A stretch of 64,000 bases of DNA from Murdochiella sp. Marseille-P8839 (lineage in GTDB: Bacteria > Bacillota > Clostridia > Tissierellales > Peptoniphilaceae): assembly GCA_019753405.1 (NCBI GenBank), contig JAIKLF010000001.1:252789-316788 (forward strand), in the 5' to 3' direction. Numbering within the stretch: the first letter of the stretch is position 1; every line of letters begins with the position of its first letter. This document shows positions 1-8,415 of this stretch, piece by piece. The position numbers and the translations under genes are program-made. The notes beneath the pieces are model-generated. The model was not told the DNA's origin. It saw nothing but the letters and a program-made list of their open reading frames with translations, and made no database searches.

Positions 1-65
1 AAAATAACGTAATCTTTACTGTAGTTTACCAAAGCACGCCCTCAGGAAAAAAGCGAGGTAATGAG

Positions 66-260
66 ATGAGCCTTTCCCCGACAGAATATTATTATTGTCC
101 GGATTACGGAAAATACGTGAAATGCGAAGGCGGCGTATTCTATTCTATTGATGACAGAAAACAAGAAGTCATTGATGAAAAGAGGTTTAAGCCTATACTC
201 ATCGGTGAAATTTTCACCATTGACATTACAAGGGAGGAATATGAGGCGCATCGAAAATAA
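66..260 (+). CDS. small hypothetical protein (64 aa)
   Basis: I do not recognise this protein. The reading frame has an ATG at 66 preceded by a purine-rich GAGGTAATGAG stretch that could act as a ribosome-binding site, and it ends at a TAA at 258-260. The product is tyrosine- and acid-rich at the N-terminus (YYYCPDYGKYVKCEGG) with two cysteines, then charged, with no membrane segment or signal peptide. The paired cysteines could suggest a small metal-binding or beta-rich domain, but this is only an impression. It stands alone, and about 870 bases with no other convincing gene follow. It could be a chance ORF. Confidence 0.45.
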   Translation: MSLSPTEYYYCPDYGKYVKCEGGVFYSIDDRKQEVIDEKRFKPILIGEIFTIDITREEYEAHRK

Positions 261-442
261 GCTCTCGTTTCGATAATAGCAGTTATGGAATGCATAGGGG
301 GCATGTAAGAGGACAATAATAACCATCCTCTACTTTCTTTTACGTTTCTTCCACTCGTTTTAGCGTGCCACAAACAATAGCTATACAAAGTCTTTCCTTT
401 TGGGACAACAATGTATCCTAAATTCACAAAACACAAAAAAGG

Positions 443-825
443 GGACACAAGTTTGTGTCAAATCATCGCGATTTTGTGTCCGAAAATCGGGAATCGACAA
501 AAAGAGGATACAATTTTGCATTGTAGGATGGTAATTTGTATCCGAAAATGAGGAAACGAAGAAAAAGGACACAGATAATTCTGAGAAATGGCGATTTTTG
601 TGTCCGAAAATAAAGAAAAGCCCAAAAAAGGACACACTTTTCCGACATTGGACCGACATTTTCGTGTCCGAAAAATGCAAATTCTCGAAAAAAGGACACA
701 CATTCGCCTCGAATGCCGGAATTCTTGTGTCCGAAAATAGAGAAACGCCAAAAAAGGACACACTTTTCCGGGATTCATCCGCCAGCGGTGTGTCCGAAAA
801 TACAAAATCGCAAAAAAGGGACACA
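443..825. repeat. 63-bp-period array of inverted-repeat units with variable cores
   Basis: Seven GGACACA-type motifs start at 443, 506, 567, 630, 694, 756 and 819. They alternate with six TGTGTCC-type motifs starting at 475, 537, 599, 663, 726 and 789, so the period is 61-64 bp. Each GGACACA is followed by 24-26 variable bases and then TGTGTCC, giving an inverted repeat around a variable core. Between units there is a semi-conserved 37-38 bp block that begins TGTGTCCGAAAAT and ends AAAAAAGGACACA. In one unit both arms change together (GGATACA at 506 and TGTATCC at 537), which keeps the pairing. Frames on both strands stay partly open through it, but the period shifts by 1-2 bases, so coding is unlikely. 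No cas genes are near. Confidence 0.85.
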
Positions 826-839
826 AAAGCCGGCCCCCG

Positions 840-899
840 CCAACATCTTCGGCCTCTACCCAACATCTTCGACCCCTGCCCAACATCTCCACCCCTGCC
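840..899. repeat. 20-bp tandem repeat, three copies
   Basis: Three consecutive 20-bp copies of a CCAACATCTTCGNCCCCTGC-like unit start at 840, 860 and 880, directly after the 63-bp array. The strand shown is pyrimidine-rich. The rest of 900-1132 holds no other gene that I can support; the 12-mer CGCCCATCACCA occurs twice, near 919 and 967. Confidence 0.75.
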
Positions 900-1132
900 C
901 ATCGCCCCACCTCAAACCGCCCATCACCAGGCTATGATAAAATAACGCATGACGGTGCCGTAGCACGCCCATCACCAATTACCAAAAGGCAACCATGACA
1001 CCAACAACAAATGACGAAGAACGCGATGGCAGGCAAAACGCCATCCATCGCTTACCAACAAACGAAACAGCAAGATACGGGAACAGCAAGAACGCTAACA
1101 GCAAGACACGGAATAAAGGAAAGGAGGCCACC

Positions 1133-2806
1133 GTGCGGAAGTGTACGATGCGGCTCTATTCGAAGAAAGAAGGAGAAGAAATTACCGTCTCTACGGAGAC
1201 GACCTTTGCGCAGTGCGCGGAAAAAATGGAAGAGAAAGCGCTTGGACGCATTGTTTTGGCGCGGGTAGAAAATCATCTGTTTGAGCTGACGCAGCCGATT
1301 CCGGAGGAAGCGGAAGAGATCGTGTTGATGGATACGACGGATACGGACGGCTATCGGGTGTACATGCGCACGCTTTCCTTTGTTTTTTTGGAAGCCATTG
1401 ATCGCCTTTTTCCGGATACACATACGGTGATTGAACATTCCATTTCCGGCGGCCTGTATTGTGTGCTGCATCAAAATGGGCACGTATTGATGTTGGATAC
1501 AAGACAGCGCGATGAGCTGAAAGTCGAGATGCGCAAAATCATTGAGGCCGACATCCCGATTGTGCGCGAAAACATGACCTATGAAGAGGCAAAGCAGCTG
1601 TTTCGTACGTTGGGACGAGCGGATAAAGTGGACCTTTATGCGCAGCAGAAGGGAAAGCGTGTGGCGGTGTATCGCATGGGTAATGCGGTGGATTCCTTCT
1701 TCGGCTATATGGCGCCTTCCAGCGGATATGTCTCCGTCTTTGACCTGGAACTGTTTGATCATGGCCTTGTGCTTCTCGGCGTGGATCGACACGATAAGAG
1801 ACGGGTTAACAATTTCATTCCGACCTATTTGCTCTCCGACACCTATAATGAAGCGGAAGACTGGGCGGATCGGCAGGGCATCTATACCGTGGCACAGCTC
1901 AATCGCAGCATCCAAAACGGGACTATCGGCGACGTCTGTCGCATGAATGAAGCCCTTCTGGATCATAAAATCATGCACATTGCGGAAGACATTGTCTTGA
2001 AAAACAAACGCATTGTACTCATTGCCGCACCGTCATCGTCCGGGAAGACGAGCTTCGCTTATAAGCTGATGACGTCGCTTCGCGTGTTGGGTAAACGACC
2101 GGTGGCGATTTCACTGGACGATTATTTTGTCGATCGGGAAAATACGCCCTTGGACGAAAATGGCGAGCCGGATTTTGAAGCGCTGGAAGCCATTGACTTA
2201 CGAACCTTTAACGCGGATATGCGCGCTCTGCTCACCGGTGAGGAAATTGAACGCATCCGCTTTGACTTTGTGGCCGGCAAGCGTGTGCATACAAATGAGC
2301 GGATTCGCCTCGGCGCGGAGGAACCGGTTCTTCTGGAAGGCATCCACGGGCTTAACCCCAAGCTCAGTGCGGAAGTGGACAACCGATACAAATACCGCAT
2401 TGCGCTAAGCGTCATTACACAGATCAATCTGGACGCACACAATCGCATTCCGACGACGGATCTGCGTCTTATGCGACGCATGGCGCGCGATTTACAGTTC
2501 CGTGGGCGGGATGTGCGTGAGACAATCCGCACGTGGCCGGATGTGCGCCGCGGAGAGGACCGCAACATCTTTCCGTATTCCGAGTTGGCCGATGTTATGT
2601 TCAACTCTTCCTTCGTCTATGAAATTGCAACACTTAAGCCGATCCTGGAACAACATCTTCGAGGCATTGGTGAAGAGGAGCCTGAACGCATTGAAGCGGT
2701 GCGCATTCTATCGTTATTACAGTATTTTCTCCCGTTAACGGATACCTCTGATGTGGTGAATACGTCGATCTTGCGCGAATTTATCGGAGGAAGCAAGTTG
2801 GTGTAA
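1133..2806 (+). CDS. TGS/ThrRS-like nucleoside kinase (uridine kinase family)
   Basis: Predicted 557-aa cytosolic kinase of the uridine kinase/phosphoribulokinase superfamily. The N-terminus resembles a TGS domain (about residues 5-65), followed by a region like the second additional domain of threonyl-tRNA synthetase with DTHTVIEHS (about 80-100). The C-terminal half is a P-loop kinase with Walker A APSSSGKT at about 299-306 and a downstream SLDDYFVDR segment typical of uridine kinases. Known members of this architecture are annotated as nucleoside kinases; the exact substrate cannot be read from sequence. I chose the GTG at 1133 because AAAGGAGG lies 5 bases upstream. An in-frame ATG at 995 would add 46 low-complexity residues and has no such site. 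Confidence 0.85.
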   Translation: MRKCTMRLYSKKEGEEITVSTETTFAQCAEKMEEKALGRIVLARVENHLFELTQPIPEEAEEIVLMDTTDTDGYRVYMRTLSFVFLEAIDRLFPDTHTVIEHSISGGLYCVLHQNGHVLMLDTRQRDELKVEMRKIIEADIPIVRENMTYEEAKQLFRTLGRADKVDLYAQQKGKRVAVYRMGNAVDSFFGYMAPSSGYVSVFDLELFDHGLVLLGVDRHDKRRVNNFIPTYLLSDTYNEAEDWADRQGIYTVAQLNRSIQNGTIGDVCRMNEALLDHKIMHIAEDIVLKNKRIVLIAAPSSSGKTSFAYKLMTSLRVLGKRPVAISLDDYFVDRENTPLDENGEPDFEALEAIDLRTFNADMRALLTGEEIERIRFDFVAGKRVHTNERIRLGAEEPVLLEGIHGLNPKLSAEVDNRYKYRIALSVITQINLDAHNRIPTTDLRLMRRMARDLQFRGRDVRETIRTWPDVRRGEDRNIFPYSELADVMFNSSFVYEIATLKPILEQHLRGIGEEEPERIEAVRILSLLQYFLPLTDTSDVVNTSILREFIGGSKLV

Positions 2807-2841
2807 TCTTGCCCGGCTACACCGCAAAAACGCGATTCGAT

Positions 2842-2944
2842 GGAAACGAGATTCGGTAGAAATGAGATCCAACGGAAACAAGCCTCGTCAAAATGAGATC
2901 AGGCGGAAGTGAGCCTCGTCGGAAACGAGCCCATCGGAATTGAG
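2842..2944 (+). repeat. seven-copy 15-16 bp repeat upstream of the pyridoxal kinase gene
   Basis: Variants of GGAAACGAG start at 2842, 2858, 2874, 2889, 2905, 2921 and 2936, a spacing of 16, 16, 15, 16, 16 and 15 bases. They fill almost the whole gap between the nucleoside kinase stop (2806) and the next start (2956). The last copy runs into the ribosome-binding site of the downstream gene. Several linkers between copies are also similar (CCTCGTC, ATCNNRC). Confidence 0.8.
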
Positions 2945-2955
2945 AAAGGAAAAAC

Positions 2956-3828
2956 ATGAACGAAAATGCAATAAAAGAAGCGGCGAAAAGGGCGATCAGC
3001 CCCACGCCGCGTATTTTGACTATGCAGGATATTTCCAGCGTAGGGCAGTGCTCCCTGACCGTGGCGTTGCCCATTCTTTCCGTTTGCGGAATCGAAACGT
3101 GCCCGTTGCCGTCGGCAGTTCTTTCCACGCACACGGGATTTCCCGATTTTACCTTTCGCGATCTGACGGAAGATATTCCATCCATGATGGCGCATTGGCA
3201 AACGCAGGGACTTTTTTTCGATGCCCTGTATACGGGCTATCTGGGAAATATCCGGCAAATCGAGCTCGTCAAGGCGTTGGCACAGAATGTCCTCAACGCA
3301 GGAGCAAAAACGTTCATTGATCCGGCTATGGCTGATAACGGAAAGCTGTATGTCGGCTTTGATCAGGCTTTCGTAGACGCCATGAAAACTCTTCCTGCGG
3401 TTAGCGACGTGCTGTTGCCCAACATCACCGAAGCATGCTTACTGACCGATACGCCGTATCGCGAAGATGGGGATGCGGAGTGGATGCGTGGCTTGGCTGA
3501 AAAGCTGCTAGCTTTGGGTGCGAAAAATGTGGTATTAACCGGCGTCAGCACAGAGCCGGGGAAAACCGGTGTTCTGGTCATGGGCGAATCCGGAGAAGAG
3601 GTGTATACGCATCGCCACTTGGAACCGGGAACCCACGGGACAGGGGATATTTTCGCATCGGTATTCGTCGGCGCGTTTCTGCGCGGAAAATCACTCGGTG
3701 AGGCGGCTAAGATTGCTGCCGATTTTACCCTCCTGGCCGTGGAAGAAACGCATAAGGATCCCGATCATTGGTACGGTGCGCGTTTTGAACCCGTTTTGGG
3801 GCGGTTAGTGCAGATGCTTCAAGCGTAG
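2956..3828 (+). CDS. pyridoxal/pyridoxamine kinase (PdxK/PdxY-like)
   Basis: 290-aa ribokinase-fold enzyme expected to phosphorylate pyridoxal, pyridoxine or pyridoxamine with ATP in the cytosol (B6 salvage). The N-terminal QDISSVGQCSL, the TGYLGN segment, DPAMADNGKLY and the C-terminal HGTGD anion-hole motif (catalytic Asp about residue 231) are characteristic of the pyridoxal kinase family. Length is normal. The ATG at 2956 follows AGAAAGGA. It is preceded by an unusual 16-bp repeat and ends in a hairpin shared with the convergent PPK2 gene. The window holds at least three probable PLP enzymes (threonine synthase, an aminotransferase and a decarboxylase-family protein) that would use the product. 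Confidence 0.88.
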   Translation: MNENAIKEAAKRAISPTPRILTMQDISSVGQCSLTVALPILSVCGIETCPLPSAVLSTHTGFPDFTFRDLTEDIPSMMAHWQTQGLFFDALYTGYLGNIRQIELVKALAQNVLNAGAKTFIDPAMADNGKLYVGFDQAFVDAMKTLPAVSDVLLPNITEACLLTDTPYREDGDAEWMRGLAEKLLALGAKNVVLTGVSTEPGKTGVLVMGESGEEVYTHRHLEPGTHGTGDIFASVFVGAFLRGKSLGEAAKIAADFTLLAVEETHKDPDHWYGARFEPVLGRLVQMLQA

Positions 3829-3849
3829 GCGAATACTACGCCTGCGCTT
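3821..3849. terminator. shared hairpin at convergent gene ends
   Basis: An 11-bp stem (AAGCGTAGGCG with CGCCTGCGCTT, one G-U pair) with a 7-base loop contains the stop codons of both the kinase on the plus strand and the PPK2 gene on the minus strand, which are only 7 bases apart. Neither side has a good T-run, so it may be a 3'-end stabiliser or a weak bidirectional terminator. Confidence 0.45.
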
Positions 3850-4735
3850 CCAAGATCTCGCGCCACTCGCCAAGTCGGCTTTCCTCTTCCGGAGAGAGGC
3901 GGGGATATTGCGGGTTCATTTGCTCCAAGGTTTCCCGTACGATTTGTGAAACGAGAAGACGGGAGAACCACTTGTGATCCGCAGGGATGACATACCAGGG
4001 ACACGTTTTGGTGGATGTTTTTAGCAGTGCTCTCTCATACAGCTTTTGATATTCGTCCCAATGCTCCCGTTCGGCAATATCGCCAGCAGAAAACTTCCAG
4101 TTTTTGTCCTTTTCTTCAATGCGTGCGAGAAGACGTTGACGCTGTTCTTCCTCGGAGATATGCAGGAAAAATTTTACGATGTGGTAGCCCTGCTCGTATA
4201 GATAGCGTTCCCAATCGCCGATTTGCCGATAGCGTTCTTTCCAGATCGGCTTCTCCAATACAAAGTCGGGAAGTTGCTGGTTGTCGACCAGGTTATGCAG
4301 CTGCGCTACGACCACTTCTTCATAGTGTGATCGGTTGAATATGCCGATTTCGCCACGACGGGGTAGAGCACGGTTGATACGCCAAAGATAATCACGATCC
4401 AACTCTTCGCTGGAAGGTTGCTTGAACGACACCACATGCGTACCCTGAGGATTCAGCCCGCGCATGACATGTTTGATGCATCCGTCTTTTCCGGCGGCAT
4501 CCATGGCTTGAAAGACCAGAATGAGCGCCTGCTTGTTTTCAGCATAGAGTTTTTGCTGCCAGATGAACATTTCTTCCTGATTGACTTGCAGTCTGGCGCG
4601 TCCCTCTTTTTTCTTCCATCCTTGTCGATCACCGGGATCGTGTTTGGCCAGGGAAAAAGTATCTCCTTCAACCAAATAGCGCTTCGTGTCCAATGCTTTT
4701 TGATCACTCATCATGGCTTCCTTTCCTTTGTTCAT
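3836..4735 (-). CDS. PPK2-family polyphosphate:nucleotide phosphotransferase
   Basis: 299-aa PPK2-family kinase, which transfers phosphate between inorganic polyphosphate and nucleotides. Walker A is in QAMDAAGKDGCIKHVM, the following GLNPQGTHVVSFKQP and the lid region RINRALPRRGEI are typical, and the Walker B-like segment is IFNRSHYEEV. The sequence most resembles the PPK2 subgroup annotated as polyphosphate:nucleotide phosphotransferase (AMP or ADP as acceptor); subclass is not certain. The start at 4735 follows AAAGGAG. An in-frame ATG 35 codons upstream lacks a site and would reach into the upstream transporter gene. It is the last gene of a minus-strand operon with chorismate mutase and CstA, 52 bases after cstA. 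Confidence 0.88.
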   Translation of the reverse strand: MNKGKEAMMSDQKALDTKRYLVEGDTFSLAKHDPGDRQGWKKKEGRARLQVNQEEMFIWQQKLYAENKQALILVFQAMDAAGKDGCIKHVMRGLNPQGTHVVSFKQPSSEELDRDYLWRINRALPRRGEIGIFNRSHYEEVVVAQLHNLVDNQQLPDFVLEKPIWKERYRQIGDWERYLYEQGYHIVKFFLHISEEEQRQRLLARIEEKDKNWKFSAGDIAEREHWDEYQKLYERALLKTSTKTCPWYVIPADHKWFSRLLVSQIVRETLEQMNPQYPRLSPEEESRLGEWREILEAQA

Positions 4736-4787
4736 GGTTTCTCCTTTGCATAGTATTCCTTTTTTGTCATAGTTTTCATTATTTTTC

Positions 4788-6281
4788 TTATCTGTGCTCC
4801 TCTTCGCGTATGCGAATGGCGTGCGCATTTTGCACGGCATGCCGACGAACCAGTATGCCGATGAGGAGAGTGAAGAGAAAAGCCAGTGCGTAGGATGCGC
4901 GATAACTGTCCGGATTGCCGATCAATGCGTCAATTTGCAGTCCGTCCTCCGCGTGCAAAATATAGGAAGTGGCGATAAAGCAGGTTGCCAACATGGGCAA
5001 AAAAGCCACCCAATAGTTTTTATAGTGTGCATGGAGGTAAACACTCGCCATGGCCAGACCGAACGTCGCCACCACCTGACTGAGAAAGCCGTAATAGCGC
5101 CATAACCGCGAAAAACCGTCGACATTGGTTTTGGCCAGAACGAGAAGAAAAAGAGCGGGAAGAAAAACGCAAACAGTCGTCACAAATCGCTTCCACGGGC
5201 GCCGCTGATTCACGTGAAAAATTTCGCCAAGGATCAGACGAATGGCACGAAATACGGTGTCGCCTGTTGTGATGGGCAAAATGAAAAGACAGAGGAAGGC
5301 GAAAATACTTCCCCATCCACCCAAGAATTCACGAGAAACGGCACGAACAAGCGCTACCGGCTCAAGCGTGTTTACCAGGTTCGGATGACGTACGAAGAGA
5401 ATCATCGCGCCGCCCGCCCAGCACATGGATAGAAATCCTTCCGCCAACATGGTGTAAAAAAAGACGGCACGGCCATCGGATTCCTTACAAACCGTGCGGG
5501 CAACCAGCGTACTTTGGCTCGCATGCAAACCCGAAAGAATTGCGTGCGCTAGCGTGATAAAAAGAATCGGAAGGATGGGACCCTGCTTAGGAAGACCGAG
5601 CGTCGTCATCTCGGTGATTTCCGGAAGAGTACGGAGACCATCCCGTAAAATGCCGATAAAAAGCGCCAGGGTGGTCACAAAGAGGACGATGCTGAAGAGC
5701 GGATAAATGCGACCGATAGTGCGGTCGATAGGGAATAGCGTCGTCACGATGAAGTACACCAGAAGCATTGCATAGAGCAGAAAATATATGCCGGCGCCTT
5801 GCGACAGAGAAGCCGGAAACGATTGGCCGACGTAATCGCCGGTAGTATAGAGCAGCACCACGCCGGTCGAAAACAGCAGAGCCATCAGCAAAACGAGAAA
5901 GATGCGTGCAATGCCCAGACCAAGATACTTCTCCATCAGGCGCGGCATTTGCATTCCACGATTTCGCATAGCAATCATACCGCTGAGATAATTGTGTACG
6001 GCACCGCCGAAGATATTGGCCACAGGAATCAGCAAAAAGGCAATGGGGCCGAACAGGACGGCCTGAATGGAACCGAGGATGACCCCGGTTCCGGTGATGC
6101 TTAACAGCTCGATGAGGGCATTTTTCCACGTCGGCATACCGGTAAAATCAATGCCGTCCGCCCGGGCAATCGCCGGCGTGAGACGATCATCCGGAGAAAA
6201 CAGACGTTCGATAAAAAGAGCATACACGGCACCACCGAGGACAAGAATCAATAAGCCGCAAAGGAAGGTGATCATGGGCAC
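4788..6281 (-). CDS. CstA-family carbon starvation/peptide-pyruvate transporter
   Basis: 497-aa polytopic membrane protein of the CstA family, known for members that import pyruvate or peptides when carbon is scarce. Family signatures include the N-terminal DGIDFTGMPTWKN segment, GPIAFLLIPVANIFGGAVHNYLSG split over two helices, and AILSGLHASQSTLVART in the middle. About 12-14 hydrophobic helices can be counted. It is shorter than the E. coli protein (about 700 aa) and matches the shorter CstA forms common in Bacillota. The start overlaps the end of the chorismate mutase gene by 10 bases, so the two are translationally coupled. Substrate is unknown. Confidence 0.85.
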   Translation of the reverse strand: MPMITFLCGLLILVLGGAVYALFIERLFSPDDRLTPAIARADGIDFTGMPTWKNALIELLSITGTGVILGSIQAVLFGPIAFLLIPVANIFGGAVHNYLSGMIAMRNRGMQMPRLMEKYLGLGIARIFLVLLMALLFSTGVVLLYTTGDYVGQSFPASLSQGAGIYFLLYAMLLVYFIVTTLFPIDRTIGRIYPLFSIVLFVTTLALFIGILRDGLRTLPEITEMTTLGLPKQGPILPILFITLAHAILSGLHASQSTLVARTVCKESDGRAVFFYTMLAEGFLSMCWAGGAMILFVRHPNLVNTLEPVALVRAVSREFLGGWGSIFAFLCLFILPITTGDTVFRAIRLILGEIFHVNQRRPWKRFVTTVCVFLPALFLLVLAKTNVDGFSRLWRYYGFLSQVVATFGLAMASVYLHAHYKNYWVAFLPMLATCFIATSYILHAEDGLQIDALIGNPDSYRASYALAFLFTLLIGILVRRHAVQNAHAIRIREEEHR

Positions 6282-6643
6282 TCTCCTTCGTCGTTCGGAT
6301 GCGCTTCGTCAAGATCATGGTGTTGTACGTCACGGGACAGCTGCAGAATGCCCTGTAAAAACGTACGATAACTTTCCCTTAACGAGATATCCGTCAACCA
6401 TTGACTGTGAGAGTCCAACATTTCCGCTTCCCGTTTTTCATCGCGGACGGGCTTACCCGTCGCCTTTTTCCACTCGCCGATGGTCCGTGAGATCTGCATA
6501 CGTTCTTCAAAAAGACGTGCCATTTGCCGATCGATGGCATCGATCTGGCGACGCATCGCGTTCAGCGTTTCGGGAGAAGACGGCAAATCCATAGCGTCCG
6601 CTTTATTTTCGTTCATCTTCGCGTTCTCTGTGTTTTCCGCCAT
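6272..6643 (-). CDS. chorismate mutase (AroQ-type domain)
   Basis: 123-aa protein with an all-helical AroQ-type chorismate mutase domain from about residue 28. MRRQIDAIDRQMARLFEERM, then IGEWKKATGKPVRDEKREAEML and a final helix with SRDVQ match the family pattern (Arg, Lys and Glu/Gln active-site residues). It converts chorismate to prephenate for Phe/Tyr synthesis. The N-terminal 25 residues are acidic and probably disordered. The ATG at 6643 follows AAAAGGAGACGAC. It is the first gene of the cstA-PPK2 operon, an odd partnership without other aromatic-pathway genes nearby. Confidence 0.85.
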   Translation of the reverse strand: MAENTENAKMNENKADAMDLPSSPETLNAMRRQIDAIDRQMARLFEERMQISRTIGEWKKATGKPVRDEKREAEMLDSHSQWLTDISLRESYRTFLQGILQLSRDVQHHDLDEAHPNDEGECP

Positions 6644-6676
6644 GTCGTCTCCTTTTTTCTTTATGGGTTTTCGCTT

Positions 6677-6685
6677 ATTATAGCA
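6677..6685 (-). promoter_or_regulatory. extended -10 promoter for the chorismate mutase operon
   Basis: On the minus strand TGCTATAAT, a TGn-extended perfect -10 box, lies about 35 bases before the ATG at 6643. No convincing -35 box is visible, which is usual for extended -10 promoters. It sits in the 95-base gap between divergent genes. Confidence 0.55.
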
Positions 6686-6738
6686 TTGTTGGTATAGAGA
6701 AGACCGCGACAACGCGACAGGAGGGAAGGGAAAAAAGG

Positions 6739-8280
6739 ATGATTAAAAATACCTCATTACGACGAAAGCTATGGATCGGCTTGTCCCTATTCCTCATGCT
6801 CTTTTTCCATTTTCTTCCCACGTTTCCGGGAATGTCCGAAAGTGCGATGACGGTGTTAGGGTTATTTGTCGGTGTCTTGTTGCTCTGGCTTTTTGTGGCC
6901 ATTGACTGGCCGTCTCTGGTTCTGCTTGCCGGCCTGATGACTGTGCCGGAATGGAAGACGGCGGACGTCTTTGCCGCCTCCTTCAGTAGCCCGACGGTTC
7001 TCTTTTTGCTTTTTACCTTTATTCTGACGCACGCGCTGGCGGAAACCGGCATTCTTCGTCGCATTGCCGTCGCGTTTATTACTTGCCGTCCCGCAAGGCG
7101 AGGACCATGGCATTTTATGACACTGTACTTTGCCGGCATTCTCTTTCTCGGTTGTTTTATTTCGCCCACGGTGCTTTTCTTTTTGTATCTGCCCATGTTG
7201 GAAGAAATCTATGAGGTACTCGGCTGGAAGAAAGGGGATTCCGCTGCAGCAATGCTCATGATGGGAACCGTGATCATGACGGGCATCTCTTCCGGCATGA
7301 CGCCGATTGCCCATGTGTTTCCGCTCATTGCCATGAACGCCTATGAAGCATATGCCGGCGTGCCGGTAAACGTGGTTCATTATCTTCTGCTTGCGATTCC
7401 CGTCGGTCTCGTTACGGCGGCAGCTATGCTTCTCGTTTTTCGTTTTCTTCTTCGCCCGGACTTGAGTGCGTTTCATCCGGATCGTGCGAAAAACCTGAAA
7501 GAACAGCTTGTGCAAGAAAAAACCGCAGCGGATGTTTCGGTGACGGCTACATCGAGAGAACGTGCGGTGTCAACGGCGTCAACCCCCGGTGAAACGCGTC
7601 GTACGCGCATGATCGTCGGCGTCTTTCTCTTTGTGCTCTTTTTGTGGATTGCTCCGGATCTTCTCGTTCGTGTTATGCCCACAGAAGGCATACAACGCTT
7701 CTTTGCTGCTCTTCTTCGTCTCGGCCCGGCATTTCCGCCGCTTCTCGGATGCGTGTTGTTGGCCATGCTTTCTATCGACGATGAACCCTTACTTTCTCTG
7801 GAAAAAGCGTTTCGTGAAGGCATCGCCTGGCCGGCGATTCTCATGTGTGCCGGAACCGGCGCGCTGGGCTGGGCATTGACACAGCCATCTATCGGGTGGA
7901 GCGATTGGCTTTCCACACAATTGTCGCCTTTGGCTTCATCCTTTTCTCCGGCGCTGCTGTTTTTCTTTTTTGCCCTCTGGGCCTCCTTGCAGACCAATAT
8001 TTCCTCCAATATGGTCACCGCAACCGTCGTCAGTGCGGCTGCGATCGGCGCATTGCCTAAACTGTCCGGAATTTCCGGCGAACTTCTTCTCGCGATGATC
8101 GGCATGCTCAGCGCATACGCCTTTGCGACTCCTCCGGCTATGCCGTGCGTTGCCATAGCGGGTTCGAGCGGATGGACCACTGCGCGCCGGATGATGCACT
8201 ATGGCTTTTTGGCCATGCTCATCGGGATAGTTGTTGCAAGCGCATGGGCCTGCTGTCTGAATACGTTGTTTCTCGGTTAA
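6739..8280 (+). CDS. SLC13/DASS-like anion permease
   Basis: 513-aa membrane protein with roughly 11-13 hydrophobic helices and no soluble domain. Layout resembles the SLC13/DASS and ArsB/CitM transporter superfamily: an inverted repeat of two halves, each with a conserved hairpin region (FISPTVLFFLYLP in the first half, SSNMVTATVVSAAA then ATPPAMPCVAIAGSSG in the second). The polar cytoplasmic loop at about residues 245-290 separates the halves. It probably moves a di- or tricarboxylate or another small anion; the substrate cannot be told. ATG at 6739 follows GGAGGGAAGGGAAAAAAGG. It is a single-gene unit, divergent from the chorismate mutase operon. Confidence 0.75.
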   Translation: MIKNTSLRRKLWIGLSLFLMLFFHFLPTFPGMSESAMTVLGLFVGVLLLWLFVAIDWPSLVLLAGLMTVPEWKTADVFAASFSSPTVLFLLFTFILTHALAETGILRRIAVAFITCRPARRGPWHFMTLYFAGILFLGCFISPTVLFFLYLPMLEEIYEVLGWKKGDSAAAMLMMGTVIMTGISSGMTPIAHVFPLIAMNAYEAYAGVPVNVVHYLLLAIPVGLVTAAAMLLVFRFLLRPDLSAFHPDRAKNLKEQLVQEKTAADVSVTATSRERAVSTASTPGETRRTRMIVGVFLFVLFLWIAPDLLVRVMPTEGIQRFFAALLRLGPAFPPLLGCVLLAMLSIDDEPLLSLEKAFREGIAWPAILMCAGTGALGWALTQPSIGWSDWLSTQLSPLASSFSPALLFFFFALWASLQTNISSNMVTATVVSAAAIGALPKLSGISGELLLAMIGMLSAYAFATPPAMPCVAIAGSSGWTTARRMMHYGFLAMLIGIVVASAWACCLNTLFLG

Positions 8281-8415
8281 AATGGTTTATTCGTGTTCCG
8301 GACGGGCTTTTGCGGCAATCTCTTGACGTGCTTCATCCATCTCGGGCTGTATCCGTGTTCCGGACAAGCTTTCGGATGTCTCCGAAAAAAAGAGGAGAAA
8401 AAAAGCAGGATGGGC

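Noticed and set aside
443-825. Classical CRISPR array
   Set aside because: The repeat blocks differ from one another in their central third and no cas genes are in the window; the arms covary across the supposed spacer.
381-910. Overlapping minus-strand frames of 78-173 codons through the 63-bp array
   Set aside because: Unit lengths vary between 61 and 64, so frames shift from unit to unit; no ribosome-binding site; the conservation is at DNA palindromes, not at protein level.
995-1132. N-terminal extension of the nucleoside kinase from ATG 995
   Set aside because: No ribosome-binding site, low-complexity Asn/Lys/Arg-rich residues, and a strong AAAGGAGG placed for GTG 1133.
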